Of a stretch of DNA of 7,966 nt, positions 1 to 6,613 are shown piece after piece. The translations under genes and the position numbers were made by a program. This DNA is from Ktedonobacterales bacterium. GTDB taxonomy: Bacteria; Chloroflexota; Ktedonobacteria; Ktedonobacterales; JADMIN01. The notes below the pieces were generated by a model. It ran no database searches, had not been told where the DNA came from, and saw only the letters and a list, made by a program, of their open reading frames with translations. Position 1 is the stretch's first letter. Every line of letters starts with the position of its first letter. Where the stretch lies: contig JANWHL010000198.1 of the NCBI GenBank assembly GCA_025450405.1, positions 1 through 7,966 of the forward strand, in the 5' to 3' direction.

Positions 1-1
1 G

Positions 2-853
2 AAGTTCTTCAACCTGGAGGAACATCCGGGCAGGCTGCCCGACGAGCCCTTCCAGGTCACCGAGAAGCTCGATGGCAGCCTGGGCATCCTCTATCCATCG
101 GGGGGTGGCTACGCGATCGCGACTCGGGGCAGCTTCACGTCTGACCAGGCGGCTATGGGCACGCGGCTGCTCGAGCGCCACGCCGCCACTCATGGCACCG
201 CGTGGATTCGGCCGGGGTACACCTACCTGTTCGAGATCATCTATCCGGCCAACCGGATCGTGGTGGACTACGGCCCCGCCGTGCGTCTGGCCCTGCTGGC
301 GGCGATCCACACGGAGTCGGCGGCGGAGCTCGATCTCGGCGATGTTGACTACCCCGACAAGGCCAGGCTGTTTGACTCGCCCGGGGGCCTGGAGCGGCTG
401 CGCGCGACGGCGATTGAGAACGCCGAGGGGTATGTGGTGCGCTTCCAGTCAGGCGTGCGGGTCAAGATGAAGTTCGCCGAGTATGTGCGCTTGCACCGGC
501 TGATCACCCAGGTCAGCGCCAGGAGCATCTGGGAGCTGCTGAAGAACGGGCAGGAGCTCGCGGAGCTGCTCGCGAACGTGCCGGACGAGTTCTATGCATG
601 GGTCAAGGCGACGGCGGACGCGCTGCGCTCCCAGCATTCCACGTTAACCGCCCAGGCCCGAGACGCGTACGAGCAGGTGAAGGGCCTGCCAAGCCGCAAG
701 GAGATGGCCGCGGCGCTCGCGAGCCATGATCCGGTCGTGCGGGCCATGGTCTTCGCGCTGCTGGACGGGAAGGACGCGCGGGCGGCCGAGGTCGCCTGGA
801 AGGCGCTCAGGCCCGCGTTTGAGAAGCCGTATCGGGTGGACATCGACGCGTAA
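2..853 (+). CDS. RNA ligase, T4 Rnl1 (RnlA) type, 5'-truncated by window edge
   Basis: ATP-dependent RNA ligase of the covalent nucleotidyltransferase superfamily, which joins 5'-phosphate and 3'-OH RNA ends through ligase-AMP and RNA-adenylate intermediates. The open frame enters from the left edge; 283 residues are visible, against about 374 for T4 Rnl1, so the N-terminus is missing. Visible residues begin KFFN, as in Rnl1 just before motif I. Motif I is EKLDGSLG, with K22 (bases 65-67) the expected adenylated lysine. TRGSF follows, then FEIIYP-NRIVVDYG (motif III/IIIa, about residues 77-90), EGYVVRF (motif IV, E142) and VKMKFAEYVRLH (motif V, K155 and K157). The last roughly 110 residues are helical and charged and end RPAFEKPYRV. 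All nucleotidyl-transfer motifs look intact, so the enzyme is probably active. Its role (tRNA repair, phage defence or other) cannot be told because the upstream neighbours are missing. The stop is TAA at 851-853. Confidence 0.88.
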   Translation, partial: KFFNLEEHPGRLPDEPFQVTEKLDGSLGILYPSGGGYAIATRGSFTSDQAAMGTRLLERHAATHGTAWIRPGYTYLFEIIYPANRIVVDYGPAVRLALLAAIHTESAAELDLGDVDYPDKARLFDSPGGLERLRATAIENAEGYVVRFQSGVRVKMKFAEYVRLHRLITQVSARSIWELLKNGQELAELLANVPDEFYAWVKATADALRSQHSTLTAQARDAYEQVKGLPSRKEMAAALASHDPVVRAMVFALLDGKDARAAEVAWKALRPAFEKPYRVDIDA

Positions 854-951
854 ATCGTGAATGCGGTTTGTCGTGTCTGTATTGGTCAGCACAAATCCGT
901 CGTCACACTTTGGCGGCTCCCGACGATGATCCTGGCGGCAGAGATTGGTGA

Positions 952-973
952 GCGTCCGCTAGCGGCGGAACGC
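952..973 (+). other. Hairpin between RNA ligase and sigma factor genes
   Basis: GCGTCCGC (952-959) pairs with GCGG-A-ACGC (965-973) with one bulged A, leaving the loop TAGCG. It lies about 100 bases after the ligase stop. There is no following T-tract, so it is at best a terminator of unknown type or an incidental GC-rich fold. Confidence 0.3.
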
Positions 974-990
974 GCTGCTCCGCGCGTTGA

Positions 991-1008
991 TTGAGTAGCA
1001 CCACTCAA
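991..1008 (+). promoter_or_regulatory. Inverted repeat upstream of sigma factor, possible operator
   Basis: TTGAGT (991-996) and ACTCAA (1003-1008) are perfect inverted 6-mers separated by 6 bases. The repeat ends 13 bases before the Shine-Dalgarno of the sigma gene, so it could be an operator or a small 5'-UTR hairpin. I see no convincing -35/-10 pair in 854-1036. A weak candidate is TTGTCG at 868-873 with ACAAAT at 891-896 (17-base spacing). Confidence 0.2.
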
Positions 1009-1021
1009 AGGTCGTCGGGAC

Positions 1022-1027
1022 AAGGAG
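1022..1027 (+). promoter_or_regulatory. Shine-Dalgarno that sets the sigma factor start at 1037
   Basis: AAGGAG lies 9 bases before ATG 1037. The next in-frame ATG (1175), which would give a normal-length ECF sigma, has no comparable site at proper spacing. This supports the longer protein. Confidence 0.55.
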
Positions 1028-1036
1028 CGCCAGGCC

Positions 1037-1708
1037 ATGCTCGTAATCGCGGCACCCGCGCACATCCCTCACGCGCGTCGTCGTCTCGCGCCGTCACGCC
1101 GGTGGTGGCGGACGGCGGCGCACTGGCTTTTGTCCATCCGCGAAGACGGGGAAGCCGGGTCGAGCCGCGCGCGCATGGACCCGTGGGGCGCGGCCGCCGG
1201 GCCGGGTTCGCCTGGTCCGGCGCAGGTCGTGGACTTGCTCTACCAGGAGCATGCGCGCGCGGTGCTGGCCTACCTGGTCCACCGGCTGCCCACGCCGCTC
1301 GACGCCGAGGACGCGCTCGACGATGTCTTCCTCGCCGCGCTCAATGCCTGCGCAGACGGCCAGGTCCTGACCGGCGGCTGGCTGATGGTGACCGCTCAGC
1401 GCCGCATTGCCGACTTCTATCGCCGGCGCCAGCGTGCCTTGCCGTTGGCCGCGATGGATGCCGCCGATGAACGGCGGGCCGGCGAGAGCAGCGAGCCCGA
1501 GTGGGTGGCGCTGCGCGGCGAAGAGCACCGCGAGCTGCGTCGTCTGATCGCGCGTCTCCCCCAGGATCAGCAAGAGGTGCTGGCGCTGCGGTTTGCCGCT
1601 GGCATGCGGTCGCCGGAGATCGGCGAGGTGGTCGGCAAGCGCGCCGATGCCGTGCGCGCGCTGCTTGCCCGCGCCATGCGCCGCCTACGAGAGGAGTGGA
1701 CGCGATGA
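1037..1708 (+). CDS. RNA polymerase sigma factor, ECF (sigma-70 family) type
   Basis: Directs RNA polymerase to a dedicated promoter set; acts in the cytoplasm. The protein has 223 residues. The sigma2 region spans about 66-132: VVDLLYQEHARAVLAYLV, then DAEDALDDVFLAAL (89-102, the region 2.2 core-binding signature), then WLMVTAQRRIADFYRRRQR (about 115-133, regions 2.3/2.4, which recognise and melt the -10). A linker leads to sigma4 (about 162-219), with ARLPQDQQEVLALRF, then MRSPEIGEVVGKRADAVRALLARAMRRLRE as the helix-turn-helix. There is no sigma3, hence ECF-like. The first 46 residues are an unusual Arg/Trp-rich extension; with ATG 1175 instead the protein would be 177 residues, typical for ECFs. 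The Shine-Dalgarno at 1022-1027 favours 1037. The stop codon overlaps the start of the next gene (ATGA, 1705-1708), so the two are translationally coupled. Family is confident; ECF subgroup is unknown. Confidence 0.88.
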   Translation: MLVIAAPAHIPHARRRLAPSRRWWRTAAHWLLSIREDGEAGSSRARMDPWGAAAGPGSPGPAQVVDLLYQEHARAVLAYLVHRLPTPLDAEDALDDVFLAALNACADGQVLTGGWLMVTAQRRIADFYRRRQRALPLAAMDAADERRAGESSEPEWVALRGEEHRELRRLIARLPQDQQEVLALRFAAGMRSPEIGEVVGKRADAVRALLARAMRRLREEWTR

Positions 1709-3354
1709 GTGATGACGCGATGAGCGATAGGGATGCCGGGAATCGTGGCGAATCCGCCGACGATCCCTTCGCGCCGGCGGTGGTCGAGGACACGATTGCC
1801 CGGTCGCTGCGTCCGGATGCGCCCGCGACGCCCAGCGCGGTGCTGGTCCGCACGGTGGCGGACGCGTATGCGCTGCCACCCGCCGCCGACGCCGTCCTGG
1901 CACGCGGCCGCGGGACCCTCGCGCGCCACGCCGCGGCCCTGAACAGTGGAAGAGTCCAGATGATCTCGTCGGACACCTGGCCGGAAGTGACCGCGCCCAG
2001 TACCCGGCCGCCCCAGCCTCTGCGCCGCCCGCCCAGCCGCTTCGGGACGGCCTGGCGCGCGGTCGCGGCCGTGCTCGTCATCGCGCTGCTGGGTGGGGGC
2101 TTCTTCGCCCTGCTCCGCGGGGCGCCGCGCCTGGGCGGACATCCGACCGCGACGGGGACGGCGACGCCATCACCCGTTTCCGCCACCCCGACCCCCGGCG
2201 CGCCCACACCCACCGCTTCGCCGACCCCGGCCGGGCCGCAACCGCCGGCTCCGGCGGGGGTCTACGTCACCATGCCGGGCTCGCTGATCCTGCTCAACCC
2301 GAGCACGGGAGCGATCCAGTATCGCCACCCCTTCGACTCGTCGGGTCAGGTGTACGCCGGCGCGCCGGTCGTGGCCAATGGTGCGGTCTACTTCGCCTAC
2401 GCGCAAACCGTCTCGCCCTGGGACTCCGGGGTCGATGCGATCTCCGCGACGAGCGGGGCTCCGCTCTGGCGCAGCCCGACCGCGGCGCGGCTGACGCAGC
2501 TCACGCTGGCCGATGGCATGCTCTTCGGCGGCACCATGGGCACCGGCACGGGCAACGATACGTTCTACGCGCTGCGCGCGAGCGACGGCGCCGTGGTCTG
2601 GACGTTCCACACCTCTACACTGCGGGCGAACGCGGTCGTGGCCGGTGGGGTGGTCTACGTCTCCGATCAGCCGCAGGACCCGACGCACCAGCACATCCAC
2701 GCGCTGCGCGCCGCCGATGGGTCGCAGCTTTGGGATGTGGCACTGCCGCAAGCCTGCGGGACCGCGCTCTTCGAAGCGGTGGATCAGGGGACGGTCTTCC
2801 TCTCCTGTGGCGCGCCGATGAACACCGGCCAGTTCGGCAACGGCGTCGTGTACGCCTTGCGGGCGAGCGACGGCGGTGTGCTCTGGCACGACACCACCGA
2901 TGGCCAACCGTATGTCATTGCCGCCGGAGCCGGCCTCGTCTACGTCAGTCGCGGCGGCAAGGACGCGGCGGGCTCGGAAGTGACCAGCCTGGATGCCCTC
3001 GACGAGTCGTCCGGAGCGGAGCGCTGGCATGCGGCGAATGCCAGCGGCTGGCCGATCTTCGACGGCACCAGGGTGTACGCGGAGATCGCGAGCGGCTCAG
3101 GGTTCACCGCTCCGGCCAGCAACAATCTCGCGGCCCTCTCGGCGTCGAGTGGCACGGTGCTGTGGACCTATCCCGAGGCCAATCAGCGGGTCGACGGTGC
3201 CGCGCCGGTGGTCGCCGGCGGGATGGTCTACCAGGCACTGAATGAGCGGATCGTGGCCATCTCCGCGGCCAACGGTGTCGTCCTCTGGCGTTCGCCCACG
3301 CTCGGAAGCCAGGCGCAGGGCGTGAATGGGGTGGTCGTCGTCACGGGCGGCTGA
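1705..3354 (+). CDS. Membrane-anchored PQQ-like beta-propeller protein, candidate regulator of the adjacent sigma factor
   Basis: The protein has 549 residues. Residues 1-112 are polar and cytoplasmic by topology; about 119-137 is one hydrophobic span (AVAAVLVIALLGGGFFALL); 146-185 is a Thr/Pro/Ala linker; 186-549 is a beta-propeller. I count eight repeats of the form 'V-Y...ALxAxxGxxxW', with turns such as GAPLWRS, GAVVWTF, GSQLWDV, GGVLWHD, GAERWHA, GTVLWTY and GVVLWRS. These match PQQ-like (BamB-type) repeats and suggest an eight-bladed extracytoplasmic domain. The frame is open further upstream, but the start is ATG 1705: AGAGGAG (1690-1696) lies 8 bases before it, and it overlaps the sigma stop as ATGA. 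In such pairs the second gene usually encodes the anti-sigma factor, with a cytoplasmic N-terminal domain binding sigma. Here the N-terminus lacks the H-x3-C-x2-C zinc motif, so the anti-sigma role is inferred from gene order and topology. The propeller may bind an envelope ligand or protein. No PQQ-dehydrogenase catalytic features are evident. Confidence 0.8.
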   Translation: MSDDAMSDRDAGNRGESADDPFAPAVVEDTIARSLRPDAPATPSAVLVRTVADAYALPPAADAVLARGRGTLARHAAALNSGRVQMISSDTWPEVTAPSTRPPQPLRRPPSRFGTAWRAVAAVLVIALLGGGFFALLRGAPRLGGHPTATGTATPSPVSATPTPGAPTPTASPTPAGPQPPAPAGVYVTMPGSLILLNPSTGAIQYRHPFDSSGQVYAGAPVVANGAVYFAYAQTVSPWDSGVDAISATSGAPLWRSPTAARLTQLTLADGMLFGGTMGTGTGNDTFYALRASDGAVVWTFHTSTLRANAVVAGGVVYVSDQPQDPTHQHIHALRAADGSQLWDVALPQACGTALFEAVDQGTVFLSCGAPMNTGQFGNGVVYALRASDGGVLWHDTTDGQPYVIAAGAGLVYVSRGGKDAAGSEVTSLDALDESSGAERWHAANASGWPIFDGTRVYAEIASGSGFTAPASNNLAALSASSGTVLWTYPEANQRVDGAAPVVAGGMVYQALNERIVAISAANGVVLWRSPTLGSQAQGVNGVVVVTGG

Positions 3355-3389
3355 CGTAATTGCGGGATGAAGCGGAGTTTGGTCCGCCA

Positions 3390-3422
3390 TGCCGGGCGAG
3401 TCCCTCGGGGGCTCGCCCGGCA
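3390..3422 (+). terminator. Very stable stem-loop after the sigma/propeller operon
   Basis: TGCCGGGCGAG (3390-3400) pairs perfectly with CTCGCCCGGCA (3412-3422). The inner bases extend the stem with a T-G wobble and CCC/GGG, giving 15 pairs around the triloop TCG. It begins 36 bases after the propeller stop codon, where a transcript end is expected. No T-tract follows, so it is not a canonical intrinsic terminator; it may act as a 3'-end stabiliser or be part of the repeat cluster. Confidence 0.4.
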
Positions 3423-3490
3423 CGCCGCGTCCTGCCCTACCGCGCAGGGCCATTCAAAGATGCGCTCACCGGCCAGTCTCCCAAGGGAGA

Positions 3491-3553
3491 CTTGGGGTCC
3501 CCCACTGGGGGCTTGGGGTCCCCCACTGGGGGCTTGGGGTCCCCCACTGGGGG
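3491..3553. repeat. 21-bp tandem repeat, three exact copies
   Basis: Three identical 21-base units (3491-3511, 3512-3532, 3533-3553) lie head to tail, followed by the first three bases of a fourth. Each unit holds a CCCCCACTGGGGG hairpin core and a GGGGTCCCC palindrome. The array contains six runs of four or five G on the + strand, so G-quadruplex or multi-hairpin formation is possible. There are no spacers, so it is not a CRISPR array. Confidence 0.9.
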
Positions 3554-3649
3554 CTTCGTGGCCGAAGGCCATCCAGCCGCGGTTTTCAACCGCCCGGGCC
3601 CCCCGCCCAGCACAATCTTTGAAAGACCCTGCCTACGGCGCGATGGCGC

Positions 3650-3678
3650 TTGACGTCCGCCCGCTAACCTGGTAGTGT
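3650..3678 (+). promoter_or_regulatory. Sigma70-like promoter with extended -10, for the 3759 gene
   Basis: TTGACG (3650-3655) is followed after exactly 17 bases by TAGTGT (3673-3678), and TGG just upstream makes an extended -10 (TGnTAGTGT). The predicted transcript start, near 3685, leaves about 75 bases of leader before the GTG start at 3759. It lies just downstream of the hairpin cluster, consistent with a fresh transcription unit. Confidence 0.5.
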
Positions 3679-3744
3679 GGCACTGCGTGCGGTCCGTGGG
3701 CGGCCCCAGTGGATCATGGGCGGCCCCGAAGTAGCCCGCATCCC

Positions 3745-3751
3745 GAGGAGG
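3745..3751 (+). promoter_or_regulatory. Shine-Dalgarno that sets a GTG start at 3759
   Basis: GAGGAGG ends 7 bases before GTG 3759, an ideal site. It decides for the GTG start of the four-TM protein over any downstream ATG. Confidence 0.7.
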
Positions 3752-3758
3752 CGCCCAG

Positions 3759-4304
3759 GTGGCGGTTCAGTCCCCTCCCGCGACACGCGAGACCGCGACG
3801 GGCCAGCGCGCCGGCCGGCCGGTCTGGCTCGTCGTGCTCGCGATCTATTCGCTCGTGCTCGGCATCATCACGGCGATCCCGCAGTTTTATTACGTGCTCT
3901 TCGCGCTGGGTCTGGTGACGATTGGGCCGCATAGCAACCCGCTTGGCGAGGTGTGGTATGCGTATATCCTGAATGGCGACAACAGCTACCAGCACGTGGA
4001 TCCGGGCATCCTGGCGGGCGCCATCGAGGACGCCTTTTTGCTCGGTCCGCTCTACGCCGCCACCGGGGTGGGGCTGTTGCAACGTCGGGCATGGGTGGTG
4101 CCCGTTGGCCTGATGACCGGCGCGATGATCTTCTACGCCATCGTCGGGTTCTTCCTCGGCGATATCTTCGCCGGGCTGAACACGGTGACCAACGGCGTGT
4201 CGTACTGGGTATCCAACCTGCCGTATCTGATCTACCCGCTCTGGCTCATCCCGACGCTGCTCCTTCGCCGGGGGCTGTTCTCCCGGCGCGGGGCATCCGC
4301 GTAG
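3759..4304 (+). CDS. Four-transmembrane protein of unknown function
   Basis: I do not recognise the family. The 181-residue protein starts at GTG. A polar N-tail contains R10, R17 and R20. Hydrophobic spans lie at about 22-45 (running on to about 55), 88-107, 112-136 and 147-169, and the C-tail is basic (RRGLFSRRG). Positive charges follow the N-tail, the 109-110 loop (RR) and the C-tail, which fits both ends being cytoplasmic. The loop at 56-87 ([19 protein letters not shown]...) would be outside and is the longest hydrophilic stretch. No catalytic, metal-binding or transporter motif is visible. It has its own promoter and is followed by an 89-base gap before the receiver gene, so it could be cotranscribed with the signalling cluster, but no functional link is shown. 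Confidence 0.72.
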   Translation: MAVQSPPATRETATGQRAGRPVWLVVLAIYSLVLGIITAIPQFYYVLFALGLVTIGPHSNPLGEVWYAYILNGDNSYQHVDPGILAGAIEDAFLLGPLYAATGVGLLQRRAWVVPVGLMTGAMIFYAIVGFFLGDIFAGLNTVTNGVSYWVSNLPYLIYPLWLIPTLLLRRGLFSRRGASA

Positions 4305-4307
4305 CGC

Positions 4308-4358
4308 GCCCGTGGGAGCGGCCCGCCGAGGCTGTTCGCCGAGGCTGCCCGCACGGGC
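4308..4358 (+). repeat. Inverted repeat and 13-bp-period direct repeat before the first receiver gene
   Basis: GCCCGTG (4308-4314) and CACGGGC (4352-4358) could close a stem around a 37-base loop. Inside it, CGCCGAGGCTG occurs twice (4324-4334 and 4337-4347). It lies directly after the stop of the four-TM gene and could weaken read-through. No T-tract follows. Confidence 0.35.
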
Positions 4359-4393
4359 ACCGGGATGGACCGACACCGATCAGGAGGAGGAGC

Positions 4394-4861
4394 ATGCCGC
4401 ACGAACCGGCCAGCCCGATGGATGGGTCGGCGCGCTACCGTGTGCTGGTGATCGACGACGATCCGCACCTGAATGAGGTGATGGTGGAGTCGCTGCGCCT
4501 CTTCGGGAACTATGAGGTGATCTCGGCGCTCGACGGCGCCGAGGGTCTGGAGCGCTGTGTCACGGACCACCCGGATGTGGCGGTGATCGACGTGCGTATG
4601 CCCCAGCTCGACGGCTACCAGGTGATACGGGCGCTGCGGGGTGATCCGGCGACGGCGGACCTGCCGCTGGTAATCCTCTCGGCGATGGTCCAGGATCGCG
4701 ACCGCTTCGCGGGGATGCTGGCGGGGGCGGACGCGTATCTGGACAAGCCGCTGAACCCGCGCCAACTGGTGGAAGCGATCCGGCGCGCGATCGCGCTGGC
4801 GCCGCCGGAGCGGCGGACGCGGCTGCGCACGGTGGGGGAGTCGGAGGAGATGGGATCGTAG
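4394..4861 (+). CDS. Single-domain response regulator (CheY-like receiver), phosphorylatable
   Basis: A 155-residue stand-alone receiver with no output domain. It accepts phosphate from a histidine kinase and presumably signals by protein-protein contact or as a phosphorelay intermediate. All conserved positions are present: acidic pair D21/D22 in VLVIDDDP, phosphoacceptor D66 in [16 protein letters not shown]96 in LVILSAM (CheY T87 position) and K118 in YLDKP. The receiver fills about residues 15-136; the last roughly 20 residues are a short charged tail. The start has an exceptional Shine-Dalgarno, a triple AGG-AGG-AGG run at 4382-4392 right before ATG 4394. The frame stays open far upstream, but that part is not receiver-like. 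The histidine kinase gene starts 85 bases downstream and is the likely phosphodonor. Confidence 0.9.
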   Translation: MPHEPASPMDGSARYRVLVIDDDPHLNEVMVESLRLFGNYEVISALDGAEGLERCVTDHPDVAVIDVRMPQLDGYQVIRALRGDPATADLPLVILSAMVQDRDRFAGMLAGADAYLDKPLNPRQLVEAIRRAIALAPPERRTRLRTVGESEEMGS

Positions 4862-4892
4862 TGCGGGCGGGCGTGCCAGCCGAGGGCGAGTG

Positions 4893-4933
4893 GATCGCTT
4901 GGCGAGGAGGCGCCCTGAAGGTCGCGGGTAATC
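4893..4933 (+). repeat. 41-bp direct repeat, copy A (kinase leader)
   Basis: This 41-base segment recurs at 7323-7363 with one difference (T4922 against A7352). It ends exactly at the base before the kinase Shine-Dalgarno (GAGGAG, 4934-4939). It can fold: GGCG (4901-4904) and CGCC (4911-4914) close the hexaloop AGGAGG, while GATCGC and GCG...ATC at the ends may pair. The resemblance between copies stops sharply at both edges. I do not recognise it as a known riboswitch. Confidence 0.85.
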
Positions 4934-4946
4934 GAGGAGACTTCGC

Positions 4947-6383
4947 ATGACAGCGCCGTCACCGCGCGAGCCGCAGCCATCGCGGGCGCTGCGGGGGCCG
5001 CTCTCGGCCACCGAGCGGACGATGCTCGACGAGTTCGACGCGCAACGCCGGCTGCACCTGTTGCGGCTGGTGGTGCCGCCACTGCTGGGGGTGGTGGCGC
5101 TGGCGATGCCGTTCGCCGTGCAGGCGGATGCGCAATCGGGGAGCGTGGAGAGCAGCCTGCAACTGGGTGTGGGGCTGGTAGCCTTTGCCATCGCGGGATG
5201 GGCAATCCTGGCGAAGAGGGCCAATATCGGCTCGGCGGCGCTCTTCGCGGGCGTGGCGGGGGTGATCCTCTTTCTGCTGGTCGCGAACGGCCCTCTGCAG
5301 GGGCAGCTCGATCTTTCAGCCATCCCGGCTTTCGCGCTGCTGACGCTGCCGATCGCCATCGCCGGCATCTTTGGGCGGCCACGCTGGGCGCTGGTCACGA
5401 TGGCGGGCACGTCGCTCTTCACCATTGGGATGATCATGCTGACACCGCACGCGGAGAATCTGGCTGGCGAGCTGGCGCGGGCGGATGGGTTGGTAGTCTA
5501 TACGGTGCCGGTGGCGACGCAACTGGCGCTGGGCATCCTGATCGTGGCGGCGACGCGGAGCTTCCGGCGCACGCAGCGCGAGCTGGGCGATGTGCGTATC
5601 GCCTATGAGCGCGAGAAGGAGCTGGAGCAGCTGAAGGACCAGTTCCTGGCCAATGTGAACCATGAGCTGCGCACGCCGGTGATGGCGCTGCAGGGATACC
5701 TGGAGCTGGCGCGCGAGCTGGGCGCGCGGGGGGAAGCGGCGCGGCAGGACCAGATGCTGCGGCGCGGGACGGAGGCGGCGGAGCACCTGGCGGGGATTGT
5801 GAAGGGCGTGCTGAACATCCGGCGTATCGACGCGGACGCGGCGACGCTCGCGCCGAAGGCGTTCGCGCCGCAGCAGGCGGTGTTGCAGGCGGCGACGCTG
5901 CTGGACCCGCGCGAGGCCGGCGAGGAGCCGCGCGAGCTGCATGTGCGGGTGGGGCCGGAGCTGCGGGTGCTGGCCGATGAGACGCGGGTACGCCAGGTGC
6001 TGATCAATCTGCTGTCGAACGCGGTCAAGTATTCGCCCGCCGGGAGTTCGATCGAGGTGACGGGGCGGAGGGAGACGGCGCCGGACGAGCGAGGTGGGCA
6101 TCTCTGGCCGGGGCGGCGGCGCGAGCCGCGGCCGATGGTGCGGCTGGCGGTGCGGGACCATGGGCTGGGCATTCCGCCGGATAAGCTACCCCTGGTCTTC
6201 GGGCGGTTTGTGCGGCTGGAGCGGGATATCGCGTCGACGGTGCCTGGTACTGGTCTGGGGCTGGCGATCTGCCAGTCGTACGTTGAAGCTATGGGGGGGC
6301 ACATCTGGGCGGAGAGCGCGGGCGAGGGGATGGGCACGACGTTCGTCTTCACGCTGCCCGCGGCGACGGAAGGAAACGGATGA
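4947..6383 (+). CDS. Membrane sensor histidine kinase (HisKA + HATPase_c)
   Basis: A 478-residue two-component sensor kinase. Residues 1-40 are a polar tail; about six hydrophobic spans follow (roughly 42-62, 73-92, 95-113, 125-142, 147-165, 183-203) with only short loops, so sensing is probably within the membrane. Residues 205-232 form a charged helical linker (ELGDVRIAYEREKELEQLKDQ), likely coiled coil. HisKA has the H-box FLANVNHELRTPVMALQGY with phosphoacceptor H239. The ATPase domain has the N-box VLINLLSNAVKYSP (N358), the G1 box VRDHGLGIP (D404), an F-box (VFGRFVRLER) and the G2 box GTGLGLAICQSYVEAMGG (434-451). All key residues are present, so it should be active. An Arg/Gly/Glu-rich insertion (about 373-397) sits between the N-box and the G1 strand. 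GAGGAG (4934-4939) lies 7 bases before ATG 4947. It is flanked by two receivers, the upstream one intact and the downstream one lacking its Asp. The ligand is unknown. Confidence 0.93.
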   Translation: MTAPSPREPQPSRALRGPLSATERTMLDEFDAQRRLHLLRLVVPPLLGVVALAMPFAVQADAQSGSVESSLQLGVGLVAFAIAGWAILAKRANIGSAALFAGVAGVILFLLVANGPLQGQLDLSAIPAFALLTLPIAIAGIFGRPRWALVTMAGTSLFTIGMIMLTPHAENLAGELARADGLVVYTVPVATQLALGILIVAATRSFRRTQRELGDVRIAYEREKELEQLKDQFLANVNHELRTPVMALQGYLELARELGARGEAARQDQMLRRGTEAAEHLAGIVKGVLNIRRIDADAATLAPKAFAPQQAVLQAATLLDPREAGEEPRELHVRVGPELRVLADETRVRQVLINLLSNAVKYSPAGSSIEVTGRRETAPDERGGHLWPGRRREPRPMVRLAVRDHGLGIPPDKLPLVFGRFVRLERDIASTVPGTGLGLAICQSYVEAMGGHIWAESAGEGMGTTFVFTLPAATEGNG

Positions 6384-6384
6384 A

Positions 6385-6417
6385 ACCACAGAGAACACAG
6401 AGGAACACGGAGAGGGA
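6385..6417. repeat. CACAGAG-type degenerate intergenic repeat, copy 1
   Basis: Directly after the kinase stop lies a run of roughly 8-9-base units, CCACAGAG-AACACAGAG-GAACACGGAG. More degenerate echoes continue to about 6500 (GCGCAGAG, GGACACGGAG). GAGAACACAGAG (6391-6402) recurs at 7105-7116 on the other side of the second receiver gene. It is purine-rich, unlike the neighbouring coding DNA. Confidence 0.65.
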
Positions 6418-6484
6418 TAGAGGTTGCATAGAGGGGTGGATGTAACCGACGACGATCGCGGACAGCGCAGAGGCGAATGTGGTG

Positions 6485-6514
6485 AGGACACGGAGGGGCG
6501 GCAAGAGGTAAACT
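6485..6514 (+). promoter_or_regulatory. Possible promoter for the second receiver gene
   Basis: AGGACA (6485-6490) is followed after 18 bases by TAAACT (6509-6514), a fair -10. The 230-base gap between the kinase and the second receiver makes a separate promoter plausible. The -35 overlaps a degenerate CACAGAG-type repeat, so this is weak. Confidence 0.25.
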
Positions 6515-6613
6515 GAACCGTGGGACGCGAGATGGGCCGTGGTCTCGAACATGGACCGGCGAGCAACGGAGACAAGACGTGCGGGCGATCACGGAGCATG
6601 AAGGGCGGCGTGC

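Larger units (their letters stand above)
3372..3632. repeat. Intergenic cluster of hairpins and palindromes (REP- or MITE-like)
   Basis: No gene is credible in 3355-3758. The segment holds GCGGA/TCCGC (3372-3387); a 15-pair stem with triloop (3390-3422); AGTCTCCC/GGGAGACT with a 2-base gap (3475-3492); a 21-bp tandem triplet (3491-3553); TGGCC-GAA-GGCCA (3559-3571); and GCGGTT-TTC-AACCGC (3579-3593). An imperfect 18-base inverted repeat (3444-3461 against 3615-3632, 16 of 18 paired, core TTCAAAGAT/ATCTTTGAA) brackets most of it. Terminal inverted repeats around a non-coding body suggest a small non-autonomous element or a REP-like cluster. I see no clear target-site duplication. Confidence 0.55.

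Noticed and set aside
1501..1704. Longer start for the propeller protein
   Set aside because: The frame is open to about 1501 but overlaps the sigma4 coding region; the ATG at 1705 has a proper Shine-Dalgarno and the coupled ATGA overlap.
1341..2213. Long minus-strand frames opposite the sigma and propeller genes (also 2170-3030 and 5603-7300)
   Set aside because: Arg/Pro/His-rich shadow translations caused by high GC at third positions; the plus-strand genes have clear domain motifs.
3390..3422. Canonical Rho-independent terminator
   Set aside because: The stem is excellent but no T-run follows on either strand, so I only list it as terminator-like.
3491..3553. CRISPR array
   Set aside because: The 21-bp units are directly contiguous with no spacers, and there are no cas genes.
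3360..3675. Overlapping small proteins with a repeated Gly/Pro-rich heptapeptide
   Set aside because: They are translations of the 21-bp tandem repeat (a multiple of three) in several frames at once; no Shine-Dalgarno or homology.
4893..4933. TPP-riboswitch-like wording (CCTGA...CGGGTAAT) in the 41-bp repeat
   Set aside because: The conserved CTGAGA half and the remaining helices are missing and the downstream genes are not thiamine genes; the likeness is short and probably chance.
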